NCBI RefSeq assembly: GCF_009807035.1
Contig: NZ_WUBI01000006.1
Span: forward strand, 156,012 to 220,011
DNA from: Paenibacillus dendrobii
GTDB taxonomy: Bacteria > Bacillota > Bacilli > Paenibacillales > Paenibacillaceae
Length of the DNA stretch: 64,000 nucleotides
Direction of reading: 5' to 3'
A program made the position numbers and the translations under genes. The notes below the pieces were generated by a model. The model ran no database searches. It was not told the origin of the DNA and worked only from the letters and a program-made list of their open reading frames with translations. Positions within the stretch are counted from its first letter, which is position 1; each line of letters opens with the position of its first letter. Positions 54,585 through 63,180 of the stretch are shown here, piece after piece.

Positions 54585-54744
54585 GGGTTTCGTCCCCATT
54601 TTGTGTTTGCATCCTTATACATATTTCCTATGGGGAATATAGCAAAAAGAGGTTGAAATGTCGATACTTGACGGTATATGGAATCAAGCATACCATTATT
54701 GAAGCCTGACATGAAATGAGAGAATCGGAGGATGAATCGATAGG

Positions 54745-56553
54745 ATGCAGACCGGTAAATTCAAGTGGTTTCGGAACCAAAGGATTCAGAATAAAATCAT
54801 TTTTGTGTACCTGCCGCTAATGGTCATTCCGCTGGTGCTGCTGGGACTCTTTTCTTATACCGCCAATACGAATTCGATCGTCAGCAAAACCAAGAAAAAT
54901 ATGCTGGATGAATCGCGGCTTATTACCACCCGGATTGATACGATCATGAGTAACGCTGAGAGCTTCGCCAACATCGCCATGCTGGATTTGAACAAGGAAG
55001 TGAAGCTGAAGACGCTGGAGTTGAAGGCCAAAAATGACGGCGAACTGCCGATGAGCGAGGATCATATGCTGCGAAACCAGATCGAGAACAAGCTTGATTT
55101 CGCCCAGCTGATTTTCCGCGAGGTAGAGTCGGCCGTATTTATCGACCGCAATCAAAACATGTATACCACCGATGCCAGGCTCATGAATGGAAGCACAACC
55201 GGGTTTACAAGCGATATGTTCCAAAAGGTCGAGCACAGTAACGGCATCATGATTTGGTTCCCGATGCAGAAACGAAATTTCTGGGTGCTGGATGAGGGGA
55301 AGCCGGTGCTGACCGTAGGCAAGAAGATACTCGACATGGAGACGATGGAAACGCTTGGATACCTGTTCGTCAACATCAACGAGAAAACGCTTTCAAATGT
55401 GTATAACCCGGTTGGTCCGGATTTGTCTACCGGTTATTATATCGTGGACTCACGCGGCACCATTATCTCTTCGGGGGATGAGAAACAGGTTCTGAAGCCG
55501 CTTGAATCTGCCCGAAAGAAGGAGATCATGTCGCAGGATACCGTACTCGAAGAAACCCGGAAGGATAACGGTGAAAAAATCTTGTTGACGGCCATGCCTT
55601 TCGGCCACTCGGATTGGAAGCTCGTCGATGAGATTTCGCTTACCGACCTGACCCGGGAGACGCGTAAAGTGTCCAGGATCATTGTGATCGTCGGCGGCCT
55701 GTGTTTTTTGCTCGCGCTGCTCGGATCCATCATCTTGTCCGGCGTGATTGCGGCGCCGATCATGGCGCTTGCGAAGCATATGAACCGCATTCGGGACGAG
55801 AATATCGACCGTCCGGTGGAAGTCAAAAGCAGGGATGAGGTCGGCATGCTAGGAGCGGGACTGAATATGATGCTCGGCAGGATCAATGACCTGATTATGA
55901 AGGTGAGAGACGAACAGAAGCTGAAGCGGGAATATGAGCTCGCGCTTATACAGGAGCAGATTAAGCCGCATTTTTTCTATAACACGCTGGATTTGATCTA
56001 TGTGCTATGCAAAACCGGAGAAAGCGAGGAGGCCGGCAAGGCGACGAAGGCACTGGCGGATTTCTACCGGGTTGCGCTCAGTAACGGCAAGGAAATCATC
56101 ACCGTTCGCGAGGAAATTCAGAATCTTCACAGCTATCTCTATATCCAAACCGCCAGATATTCCGACCTCTTCGACTTCCGGATCGACGTTCCCGCTGAGC
56201 TCATGGGTTATTCCATCCCTAAGCTGACCCTGCAGCCGCTAGTCGAAAATGCGATTTATCACGGACTGAAGGAGAAGGGAAGCTTTGGTCATATCATCAT
56301 CGAAGGCCGTCAAAAGGAAGAGGCAATGGAGCTGAAGGTTATAGATAATGGAATCGGATTTTCACCGGAACAGTTGGAATGGTTCAAGAAGGGCAAGGAG
56401 GGAAGCGAATCCTTTGGCCTGAAAAGCGTGGATGAGCGGATCAGGCTTTATTTTGGGGACCGGTACGGCATCCGCATCCACAGCACGCTGGGGACAGGCG
56501 CTGAAGTCACTGTCATGATTCCGCTCTCGAAAGGAGAAACGTACAATGTATAA
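54745..56553 (+). CDS. YesM-type sensor histidine kinase
   Basis: A 602-residue membrane kinase. Helix at about 18-38, an extracellular Cache-type sensor of about 270 residues, helix at about 312-335, a HAMP domain (APIMALAKHMNRIRDENIDR), then the LytS/YesM-type kinase core: phospho-acceptor His in QEQIKPHFFYNTLDLIY near residue 410 and ATPase motifs PLVENAIYHGL near 499, DNGIGF and GLKSVDERIRLYFG. It senses an extracellular signal, probably a galactoside given the operon, and phosphorylates the regulator encoded next, which it overlaps by 8 bases. Confidence 0.93.
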   Translation: MQTGKFKWFRNQRIQNKIIFVYLPLMVIPLVLLGLFSYTANTNSIVSKTKKNMLDESRLITTRIDTIMSNAESFANIAMLDLNKEVKLKTLELKAKNDGELPMSEDHMLRNQIENKLDFAQLIFREVESAVFIDRNQNMYTTDARLMNGSTTGFTSDMFQKVEHSNGIMIWFPMQKRNFWVLDEGKPVLTVGKKILDMETMETLGYLFVNINEKTLSNVYNPVGPDLSTGYYIVDSRGTIISSGDEKQVLKPLESARKKEIMSQDTVLEETRKDNGEKILLTAMPFGHSDWKLVDEISLTDLTRETRKVSRIIVIVGGLCFLLALLGSIILSGVIAAPIMALAKHMNRIRDENIDRPVEVKSRDEVGMLGAGLNMMLGRINDLIMKVRDEQKLKREYELALIQEQIKPHFFYNTLDLIYVLCKTGESEEAGKATKALADFYRVALSNGKEIITVREEIQNLHSYLYIQTARYSDLFDFRIDVPAELMGYSIPKLTLQPLVENAIYHGLKEKGSFGHIIIEGRQKEEAMELKVIDNGIGFSPEQLEWFKKGKEGSESFGLKSVDERIRLYFGDRYGIRIHSTLGTGAEVTVMIPLSKGETYNV

Positions 56554-58132
56554 AGTGATTTTTGCTGATGACGAAGCCAGATTCCGTGCTTATTTCAAAT
56601 GTGTCATCGACTGGAACGCACATGGCTTCGAACTGTGCGGCGAGGCTAAAAACGGGCTCGAAGCGCTGAAGCTGGTGGAAGAGACGCTGCCAGATATTGC
56701 GATCGTGGATATTAACATGCCTTACATGAACGGGATGGAGTTGGCAGCCAAAGTCAAAGAGAAGTATCCATCGACATTTGTTGTACTGGTCACCGGTCAC
56801 AGCGAGTTTGAATATGCCCGCAAAGCGCTGAAAATCGGCGTGGATGATTATATCCTAAAGCCCTTTGACGAAGAGGAGCTGCTCGTGGCCCTAGCGAAAG
56901 TCAAGAGCTCCATTGAAAAGCTGCAGTCCGAACGCAGCAAGACGGAGAAGGAGAAGGCTGCGCTGAGAGAAAGCTTTCTGAACCTGCTGATCAGCAATGA
57001 TGACGCGGGGGACAGCGAAATGATCCAGGAGCAAATGGAGAGACTGGACATGCAGGAGTATGGAGGAGTATTCCAGGTCATTTCCGTGGAGATCGATGGC
57101 CTTCAGGAGGAGCTGCTTCATACTGCCGAGGTACGCCTGCGTAAATCAACCGTGTCCAGCCTGCTGGGCGATCTGATTCAAATCGAAGGGAAGCACCACA
57201 TCTTTAACGGTCCGGAGAACCGGATCATCATGCTGCTGCAATACGACCATGAAGAGAATGTCAGCCTTTCGGAGGATGGCTTTGTGAAGCTGTATTCGAT
57301 TCTGAAAAAGCATTTCGGTTTCAGCGTGACGGTGGGAGCGGGGCGCGCGGGCAGCGGGATGGCTTCGATCCGCCAGTCTTATAAGGAGTCGGTTGTCGCG
57401 CTGCGAAACCGGATTTCCATGAATTTGGACGATGTGCTGAAGTACGAGAATCTCGTATCCAGACCGGCCAATATCGGCTTTTACCCGAGCGAGATGAACG
57501 AGAACCTGCTGATCCAGCTCAGGCTGCATGAAGAGGCGAAGATCAAGGATACGCTGGAAGCCATCCAGAATTATATCCGAACCAATCAATTATCCGGCGA
57601 TTACATCCATATGATTTTGGCGGGGCTTGTATCGCTTTGCCTGACCTATGTGCATGAATTAGGCAAGCATGTAAACGACATTTTCCCCACGGGCTTTTCC
57701 CCGTTCGAGGAAATCACGAATAAGCCGTCGCTCGAGGCGGCCTTCGAATGGATGCATGAATTGTATATGAAGGTTCTGGAGCATTCCAGGAATGTCAAAC
57801 GCTCCAAGTCGAATAAAACGCTCACGCTGGCCCGGGAGTATATTGACACGCATTATGCGGACAGCCAGCTCAAGGTTGAGGATATCTCGCGCCATTTTTT
57901 GATTCAGCCGAGGTACCTGCTCAAGATCTTCAAGGAAGGACTCGGGATGAGTGTCAGCGACTATATCGTGGAGACCCGAATCAAAAAGGCAAAAGAACTT
58001 CTCAGTTCCGGCCGGAATTTGCGGTTATCAAGCATCGCGGAAATGGTGGGTTACAGCGACTTGGCCCATTTCAGCAAAACGTTCAAAAAACATACTGGTT
58101 TATCGCCGAGCGAATATGAGGTCACGAGATAA
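56546..58132 (+). CDS. YesN-type AraC response regulator
   Basis: A 528-residue response regulator: receiver domain (FADDEARFR, phospho-acceptor Asp in AIVDINMPYMNG near residue 54, LVTGHSEFEYA, Lys in YILKPF), a long helical middle region of about 280 residues, and a C-terminal AraC double helix-turn-helix (VEDISRHFLIQPRYLLKIFK; LSSIAEMVGYSDLAHFSKTF KKHTGLSPSEY split by one residue of spacing here for readability). It is translationally coupled to the kinase gene and should activate the transport operon that begins 103 bases downstream. Confidence 0.93.
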   Translation: MYKVIFADDEARFRAYFKCVIDWNAHGFELCGEAKNGLEALKLVEETLPDIAIVDINMPYMNGMELAAKVKEKYPSTFVVLVTGHSEFEYARKALKIGVDDYILKPFDEEELLVALAKVKSSIEKLQSERSKTEKEKAALRESFLNLLISNDDAGDSEMIQEQMERLDMQEYGGVFQVISVEIDGLQEELLHTAEVRLRKSTVSSLLGDLIQIEGKHHIFNGPENRIIMLLQYDHEENVSLSEDGFVKLYSILKKHFGFSVTVGAGRAGSGMASIRQSYKESVVALRNRISMNLDDVLKYENLVSRPANIGFYPSEMNENLLIQLRLHEEAKIKDTLEAIQNYIRTNQLSGDYIHMILAGLVSLCLTYVHELGKHVNDIFPTGFSPFEEITNKPSLEAAFEWMHELYMKVLEHSRNVKRSKSNKTLTLAREYIDTHYADSQLKVEDISRHFLIQPRYLLKIFKEGLGMSVSDYIVETRIKKAKELLSSGRNLRLSSIAEMVGYSDLAHFSKTFKKHTGLSPSEYEVTR

Positions 58133-58177
58133 AGATGTCGAAATATACAAATCAGTTCCGATTCCTCCATTGTTGGA

Positions 58178-58193
58178 AAGATAGCGTTTTCAT
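58178..58193 (-). promoter_or_regulatory. Candidate CcpA (cre) site
   Basis: On the minus strand the site reads atgaaaacgctatctt, matching the Bacillus cre consensus TGWNANCGNTNWCA at all but one position (final A is T). It lies 43 bases before the binding-protein gene, so carbon catabolite repression of the galactoside uptake genes is likely. Confidence 0.5.
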
Positions 58194-58235
58194 TAAAATG
58201 AAATCATATCGAACACATAAAGAGGGGGAAAATCG

Positions 58236-59570
58236 ATGAAATTCAATGTTAAAAAACCGGCTTCGATGCTGTTGGTACTCTCCATGCTTGTGCTCGCACT
58301 TTCCGCATGCGGATCAGGCGATAAATCCAGCGATGCAGGGGCGGACAGCAAGACAGATGCGGGCGGCTCTACGCCAGCGGCGAAATCCGTGAAGCTGAAA
58401 TTTTACGCGCAGTACAGTGATCCCGATAAGGCTGTGTACGATGCGGCCGCAGAAGCGATGAAGAAGGTCATGCCTGAAGTAAGCGTGGACTTCGAGGTCT
58501 CCGCTCAGGATGATGAGCAAAAGATTAAAACGTATGCGGCGGCAGGCAGCTTGCCGGACATTTTCTACGCATCCAGCGGTTTGATCGAGACGCTTAAGAA
58601 ATCAGACAATCTGGCGACGATGGACGATGTGATCAAGGAAAATAATCTTGAAGATAAGCTGAATGAAAGCGCAAAGCCGATGATGTGGAACAAGGACGGA
58701 CATTCCTACGCGGTACCGAACGTTGGACAGTGGGCCGGACTCATTTATTACAACAAAGAATTGTTCAGCCAAAACAATGTGAAGGTACCAACGAATTACG
58801 ATGAATTTTTGGAAGCCGTCAAAGCCTTCAATGCGAAGAAGATCACGCCGCTCGAGGTATTCGCCAAAGAAAAATGGCCGGCGGTGCTGTTGCTCGACAT
58901 GGCGGTCGTAGGATCCGAACCGGGCGGTCTGAAGAAATTGGATAACGGAGAAGGCACATTCTCCGATGAAGCATACGTGAAGGGCGCACAAAAATTAGAA
59001 GAGCTTACCAAGGCCGGACTCATCTCTAAAAATGCATTCAACACGACGGCAGACGATGCTGCGGCTCAGTTCAGCTCCGGCAAAGCGGCGATGTACATGA
59101 ACGGCGCATGGTCGATGAGCAACCTGGACTCGCTCATGGGTGATAAGGTCGGCATTTTGTATACTCCGCTGGCTGATGCAGATAAGGTGGATCAAGTGAA
59201 ATGGAACCTGAGCGGTGGAGGATTCAACCAAGGGTTCGCGGTTTCCAAAAACTCGAAAAACAAAGATGTGGCCGTGAAATATGCTGCATTGTTCTCCCTT
59301 GAATTCGCGAAGCAGCGCGTTATCCTGCTGTCCGATCCTAACTCGATTCTGGCTGAAAAGGTCACTCCGGAAAAGGGACTTTCACCGATTCAGCAGCAAT
59401 ATGCGGACGATTCGGTGAATTTCAAAACCATGACGACGTTTGCTTGGGGATACGAGAACGCGAAGTTCAAGACGGCGGTGGAAGATAATACGCAAAAATT
59501 GCTTGCCGGACAATCCTCAGAAGACTTCATCAAAGACATGAACAAAGCGCTGGAAACGGCTCGTAAATAA
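58236..59570 (+). CDS. Sugar-binding lipoprotein of a CUT1 ABC transporter
   Basis: A 444-residue lipoprotein: lipobox LSAC at residues 24-27 after a hydrophobic signal, then an Asp/Ser/Gly/Ala spacer and the MalE-type binding fold (VKLKFYAQYSDPDKAVYDAA; AVPNVGQWAGLIYYNKELF; GKAAMYMNGAWSM). The size matches family 1 oligosaccharide-binding proteins. First gene of the uptake operon, downstream of the two-component system; start ATG has agaggggg upstream. Substrate is inferred to be an alpha-galactoside from the GH36 enzyme at the operon's end. Confidence 0.92.
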   Translation: MKFNVKKPASMLLVLSMLVLALSACGSGDKSSDAGADSKTDAGGSTPAAKSVKLKFYAQYSDPDKAVYDAAAEAMKKVMPEVSVDFEVSAQDDEQKIKTYAAAGSLPDIFYASSGLIETLKKSDNLATMDDVIKENNLEDKLNESAKPMMWNKDGHSYAVPNVGQWAGLIYYNKELFSQNNVKVPTNYDEFLEAVKAFNAKKITPLEVFAKEKWPAVLLLDMAVVGSEPGGLKKLDNGEGTFSDEAYVKGAQKLEELTKAGLISKNAFNTTADDAAAQFSSGKAAMYMNGAWSMSNLDSLMGDKVGILYTPLADADKVDQVKWNLSGGGFNQGFAVSKNSKNKDVAVKYAALFSLEFAKQRVILLSDPNSILAEKVTPEKGLSPIQQQYADDSVNFKTMTTFAWGYENAKFKTAVEDNTQKLLAGQSSEDFIKDMNKALETARK

Positions 59571-59584
59571 ATAAGGTAGGTGAG

Positions 59585-59622
59585 AACAGGTTATCCTTGT
59601 CTTTCTTGGATGACCTGTTTTT
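59585..59622 (+). terminator. Intra-operon terminator/attenuator
   Basis: Stem aacaggttatcc/ggatgacctgtt (one G-U pair) with an 11-base loop and ttttt, between the binding-protein gene and the permease genes. It should let the binding protein be made in excess over the channel. Confidence 0.75.
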
Positions 59623-59638
59623 CAAGGGGAGGGAGAAT

Positions 59639-60520
59639 ATGACATCCAGACAGAAGTATAATTTAGCGCTACTCGTATTTACGGTTCCCACATTGCTCTT
59701 TTTTACGGTGATCGTTATCGTTCCCATTATTCAAACGTTTCAGAAAAGCTTTTTTGATTGGGATGGGCTGACCCCGGCGACTTTTATCGGGATGGATAAC
59801 TATAAACGGCTGCTGACGGATGACGACTTTTGGGTTTCATTGAAGAACGGCCTTATCTTTGCCTTTGTCCTGGTCGTTTATCAGATGGGACTTGGAACAA
59901 TTTTGGCGATTGCGCTCAGTAACAAGAGCATTCGAGGCCGCAAGTTTTTTAAGACAAGCTATTTCATTCCGGTCGTTCTCTCGGGCGTCGTCGTGTCGCA
60001 GCTCTGGATTTCGATCTACAATGCCGACGGAGGACTGCTCAACAGCATATTTTCCGCACTGGGTCTAGACTATCAACAGGCTTGGCTGAGCGGCGAGCAT
60101 ACCTCGATCTGGGCGATTGCTTTCACCAATGCATGGCAGAACATGGGCGTCCAACTGGTGCTTATTTACACCGCGATCAAGTCTATTCCCGAACATCTCT
60201 ACGAGGCTGCCAAAATCGACGGTGCACCCTTTTGGAAAACCCATTGGAAAATTACGATTCCTCTCCTGGGCGAGACCTATAAATTCTGCTTGATCATCGC
60301 GATTACCGGCGGGCTGAACGCGTTCCAGAACATGTTCGTCATGACGAACGGCGGACCGGGCAATATCTCGTACACGCTTACCTTTATGATGTACAAAGCG
60401 GCATTCAGATCCGGCGAGTACGGCTATGGATCAGCAGCTTCCGCCATATTGGTTATTGAATGTCTATTGTTCACCATCCTCATTAACAAATTGGTGGCAC
60501 GGGAAAAAATCAGTTATTAA
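59639..60520 (+). CDS. Sugar ABC permease, MalF-like
   Basis: A 293-residue permease with six helices (LLFFTVIVIVPIIQTFQKSF first) and an EAA loop YEAAKIDGAPFWKTHWKITI near residues 196-215. The ATG at 59639 is six bases after aggggaggga; an earlier ATG at 59597 lies within the attenuator stem and is not used. It pairs with the next gene's product as the channel. Confidence 0.93.
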   Translation: MTSRQKYNLALLVFTVPTLLFFTVIVIVPIIQTFQKSFFDWDGLTPATFIGMDNYKRLLTDDDFWVSLKNGLIFAFVLVVYQMGLGTILAIALSNKSIRGRKFFKTSYFIPVVLSGVVVSQLWISIYNADGGLLNSIFSALGLDYQQAWLSGEHTSIWAIAFTNAWQNMGVQLVLIYTAIKSIPEHLYEAAKIDGAPFWKTHWKITIPLLGETYKFCLIIAITGGLNAFQNMFVMTNGGPGNISYTLTFMMYKAAFRSGEYGYGSAASAILVIECLLFTILINKLVAREKISY

Positions 60521-60534
60521 ATGGGGAGGCACTT

Positions 60535-61368
60535 ATGTTAAAAAGACTGACGAATCGAACGCTGATCTATGTACCGTTGTCACTGTTCGTATTGCTTAGC
60601 TTATATCCGCTGATTTGGCTTTTGTTCTACTCTTTTAAAACCAACGAGGAGATCTTCTCCACCAATGTATTCGGGATTCCGAAGCAATGGCATTTCGAGA
60701 ACTATCAAAACGCGTTTTCCGCGTTCGATTTGCTGAATTATTTTAAAAATAGTCTTGTGGTATCCGTTGGCACGGTGGTGTTCACGGTCATTCTGTCGCT
60801 GATGTTCTCCTATGCGGCTGCCCGGATGAAGTGGCGGCTTGCGAACGGAGCCAAGATTTACATGACCATAGGCATGTTTATTCCGATGCAGATCATCCTG
60901 ATTCCATTACTGATTCTTGAACGTACGTTTCATCTGCAGAATAGTTACCTGGCCGTCATTGTGCCTTACGTGGCTTTTCAGCTGTCATTTGCGACGATTA
61001 TCTTTTTCGCCTTTTTCCGGACATTGCCTTATGAAATTGAAGAGTCCGCCTCGATTGACGGGGCTAGCGTATATACGACGTTCTTCAAGATTATGGTTCC
61101 GCTCGTGAAGCCTGCGATTGCCTCCGTAAGCATCTTCGTCTTCCTGTATGCATGGAACGAATTCCTGGTCGCTCTCGTGATGATCAGCGATAATGCGCTG
61201 AAGACACTGCCGCTCGGACTACTCTACTTCCAAACGCAGTTTACTTCGGATTGGGGTGCCATGGGAGCGGTGATGGTCATATCAACGATTCCGACGGTTC
61301 TGATCTATCTGCTGTTCTCGGAACAGGTGGAAAATGCTCTAACCGTAAGTTCGGCAGTCAAAGGATAA
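60535..61368 (+). CDS. Sugar ABC permease, MalG-like
   Basis: A 277-residue permease. Typical start LIYVPLSLFVLLSLYPLIWL, a WHFENYQNAF segment, and EAA loop EESASIDGASVYTTFFKIMV near residues 170-189. It follows the first permease by 14 bases with ggggagg upstream. No ATPase gene follows; an MsmX-type shared ATPase is expected elsewhere. Confidence 0.93.
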   Translation: MLKRLTNRTLIYVPLSLFVLLSLYPLIWLLFYSFKTNEEIFSTNVFGIPKQWHFENYQNAFSAFDLLNYFKNSLVVSVGTVVFTVILSLMFSYAAARMKWRLANGAKIYMTIGMFIPMQIILIPLLILERTFHLQNSYLAVIVPYVAFQLSFATIIFFAFFRTLPYEIEESASIDGASVYTTFFKIMVPLVKPAIASVSIFVFLYAWNEFLVALVMISDNALKTLPLGLLYFQTQFTSDWGAMGAVMVISTIPTVLIYLLFSEQVENALTVSSAVKG

Positions 61369-61392
61369 GGAAGAACATCAAGGAGGATCAAC

Positions 61393-63153
61393 ATGCGGTT
61401 TCAAACCGGAGCAAGACTTATTAACATTCATACGGAGGACAAAGACTTCCGTTTCTCCCTGGAGCTCATCGAAGAGATGAACGGCGTGGAATATATCCGC
61501 TTTGCCATGGATGCCGACAAGCCTAGCATTCCAGGCTCGGTGCAGCTGTCCTGGATGCATCCTGCCATCGACATATCAGGTTACTGGGATCCGGGGGCCA
61601 ACCGGGAAAAGGGACTGCGGATCGACTTCAGCACACCGCTTGAGTCCAAGGCCACTTCACTGGCTCCCGTGTGTTCCGTGTATAATTCCGAAGGAACCAA
61701 TCGCCTGACGGCAGCCTTCTCGGACGCAATGCGGCCGCTGCGGATGCGGGCAGGCATTCACGAAGAAACGGCAGAGCTCGAAGTATGGCTGGAATTGTTC
61801 ACTGAAGCTTGTCCACCGATCGACCATTATGAGGCCGTGATCCGCATCGACACGAGAGAGGTGTTCTATGCCGATTGCCTGCGCGAGGTCAGCCGGTGGT
61901 GGGCTGATATGCCGGGATATACGCCGGCATGGGTACCGGACACGGCCCGGATGCCGATGTACTCCACCTGGTACAGCTTTCACCAGCAACTGGACCCGGA
62001 CAAGATTGCAGAGCAGTGCAGGCTGGCCAAAGAGCTGGGCTGCGAGGCGGTCATCGTGGATGACGGCTGGCAGACGGAGGATAACCAGCGCGGCTATGCT
62101 TACTGCGGCGACTGGGAGGTTGCACCGAAACGGATCGCCGATATGCGTCATTTTGTGGATCGGGTGCATGAGCTCGGGATGAAATTTATTCTGTGGTATT
62201 CCGTCCCGTTCGTGGGCAAACACTCCAAAGCCTGGAGCCGCTTCGAGAGCAAGTTCATGAACAGCTATGGCGTGGATACCGCGGTGGTGGATCCCCGGTT
62301 TCCGGAGATTCGCGAATACTTGATCGGTATCTACGAAGAAGCGCTTCGGACTTGGAACATCGACGGTTTCAAACTGGATTTCGTGGATTCCTTTAATCTG
62401 TCGGAAGAGATGAGATACTCGCTTGGCGGAGGCCGGGATTACGACTCCGTTCCAGAGGCGGTAGACCGCCTGCTCTCGGATGTGATGCAGCGGCTTAAGG
62501 CGATCAAACCGGATGTAATCATCGAGTTCCGGCAAAATTACATCGGTCCGCTCATGCGGAAATACGGCAATATGTTCCGGGTGGCCGACTGTCCGAACAA
62601 CTACAGTCAGAATCGGATCGGTTCGATCGATATTCGCCTTCTGAGCGGTAGCACCGCGGTACATTCGGATATGATGATGTGGAACTGGAACGAGAAGCCG
62701 GAACATGTCGCGCTCCAGTTCATTCATTCTCTATTTTCCGTGCCGCAGTTATCTGTCCTGATAGATCAAGTTCCGGAGGTGCATCGCCGGGTGATTGGCT
62801 TCTGGCTTAGCTTCTGGCGTGAGCACCGGGAGCTGCTGCTGGACGGAGACCTGCAGCCACAGTCACCGGAATTTATGTATCCGGTTGTATATGCAGCGGA
62901 CGGAAGCCGTGTTCTTGCGGCGGTATACAGTGAGCATATCGTTCATCTCAGCGGCGAGCATCAAGTCTGTTTGCTCGTAAACGGTACCTCGCGGGATGCG
63001 GTTGCGGTACAGCTTGCTGGAGAAGTGAGCGGCACTATGACCGTGCTGGACTGCATGGGCGCTGAAATATCCAAAGTGGCGGTTCATTTGGAGGAAGGAC
63101 TTCACCTGTTCAAGCTTCCTCCGTCAGGACTGATCAGACTTCAGCAGGAATAA
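61393..63153 (+). CDS. GH36/melibiase-type alpha-galactosidase
   Basis: A 586-residue intracellular enzyme releasing terminal alpha-linked galactose. After an N-terminal beta-sandwich comes the TIM barrel (PMYSTWYSFHQQLDPDKIAE; AVIVDDGWQTEDNQRGY). The nucleophile is expected at Asp329 in GFKLDFVDSF, matching the KxD signature, and the acid/base at Asp399 in RVADCPNNYS. A C-terminal beta domain ends the chain. It is shorter than tetrameric GH36 enzymes of about 720 residues, closer to the melibiase-like subgroup. It lies 24 bases after the permease genes with aaggaggatcaac upstream, so the operon imports and cleaves galacto-oligosaccharides such as raffinose-type sugars (inference). Confidence 0.9.
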   Translation: MRFQTGARLINIHTEDKDFRFSLELIEEMNGVEYIRFAMDADKPSIPGSVQLSWMHPAIDISGYWDPGANREKGLRIDFSTPLESKATSLAPVCSVYNSEGTNRLTAAFSDAMRPLRMRAGIHEETAELEVWLELFTEACPPIDHYEAVIRIDTREVFYADCLREVSRWWADMPGYTPAWVPDTARMPMYSTWYSFHQQLDPDKIAEQCRLAKELGCEAVIVDDGWQTEDNQRGYAYCGDWEVAPKRIADMRHFVDRVHELGMKFILWYSVPFVGKHSKAWSRFESKFMNSYGVDTAVVDPRFPEIREYLIGIYEEALRTWNIDGFKLDFVDSFNLSEEMRYSLGGGRDYDSVPEAVDRLLSDVMQRLKAIKPDVIIEFRQNYIGPLMRKYGNMFRVADCPNNYSQNRIGSIDIRLLSGSTAVHSDMMMWNWNEKPEHVALQFIHSLFSVPQLSVLIDQVPEVHRRVIGFWLSFWREHRELLLDGDLQPQSPEFMYPVVYAADGSRVLAAVYSEHIVHLSGEHQVCLLVNGTSRDAVAVQLAGEVSGTMTVLDCMGAEISKVAVHLEEGLHLFKLPPSGLIRLQQE

Positions 63154-63180
63154 AGCCTGGAATGAGGGAGTGATGATGCA

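Noticed and set aside
61657..62727. Minus-strand 356-codon frame
   Set aside because: Antisense to the catalytic core of the alpha-galactosidase; no recognisable domain, His/Arg-rich composition typical of shadow frames.
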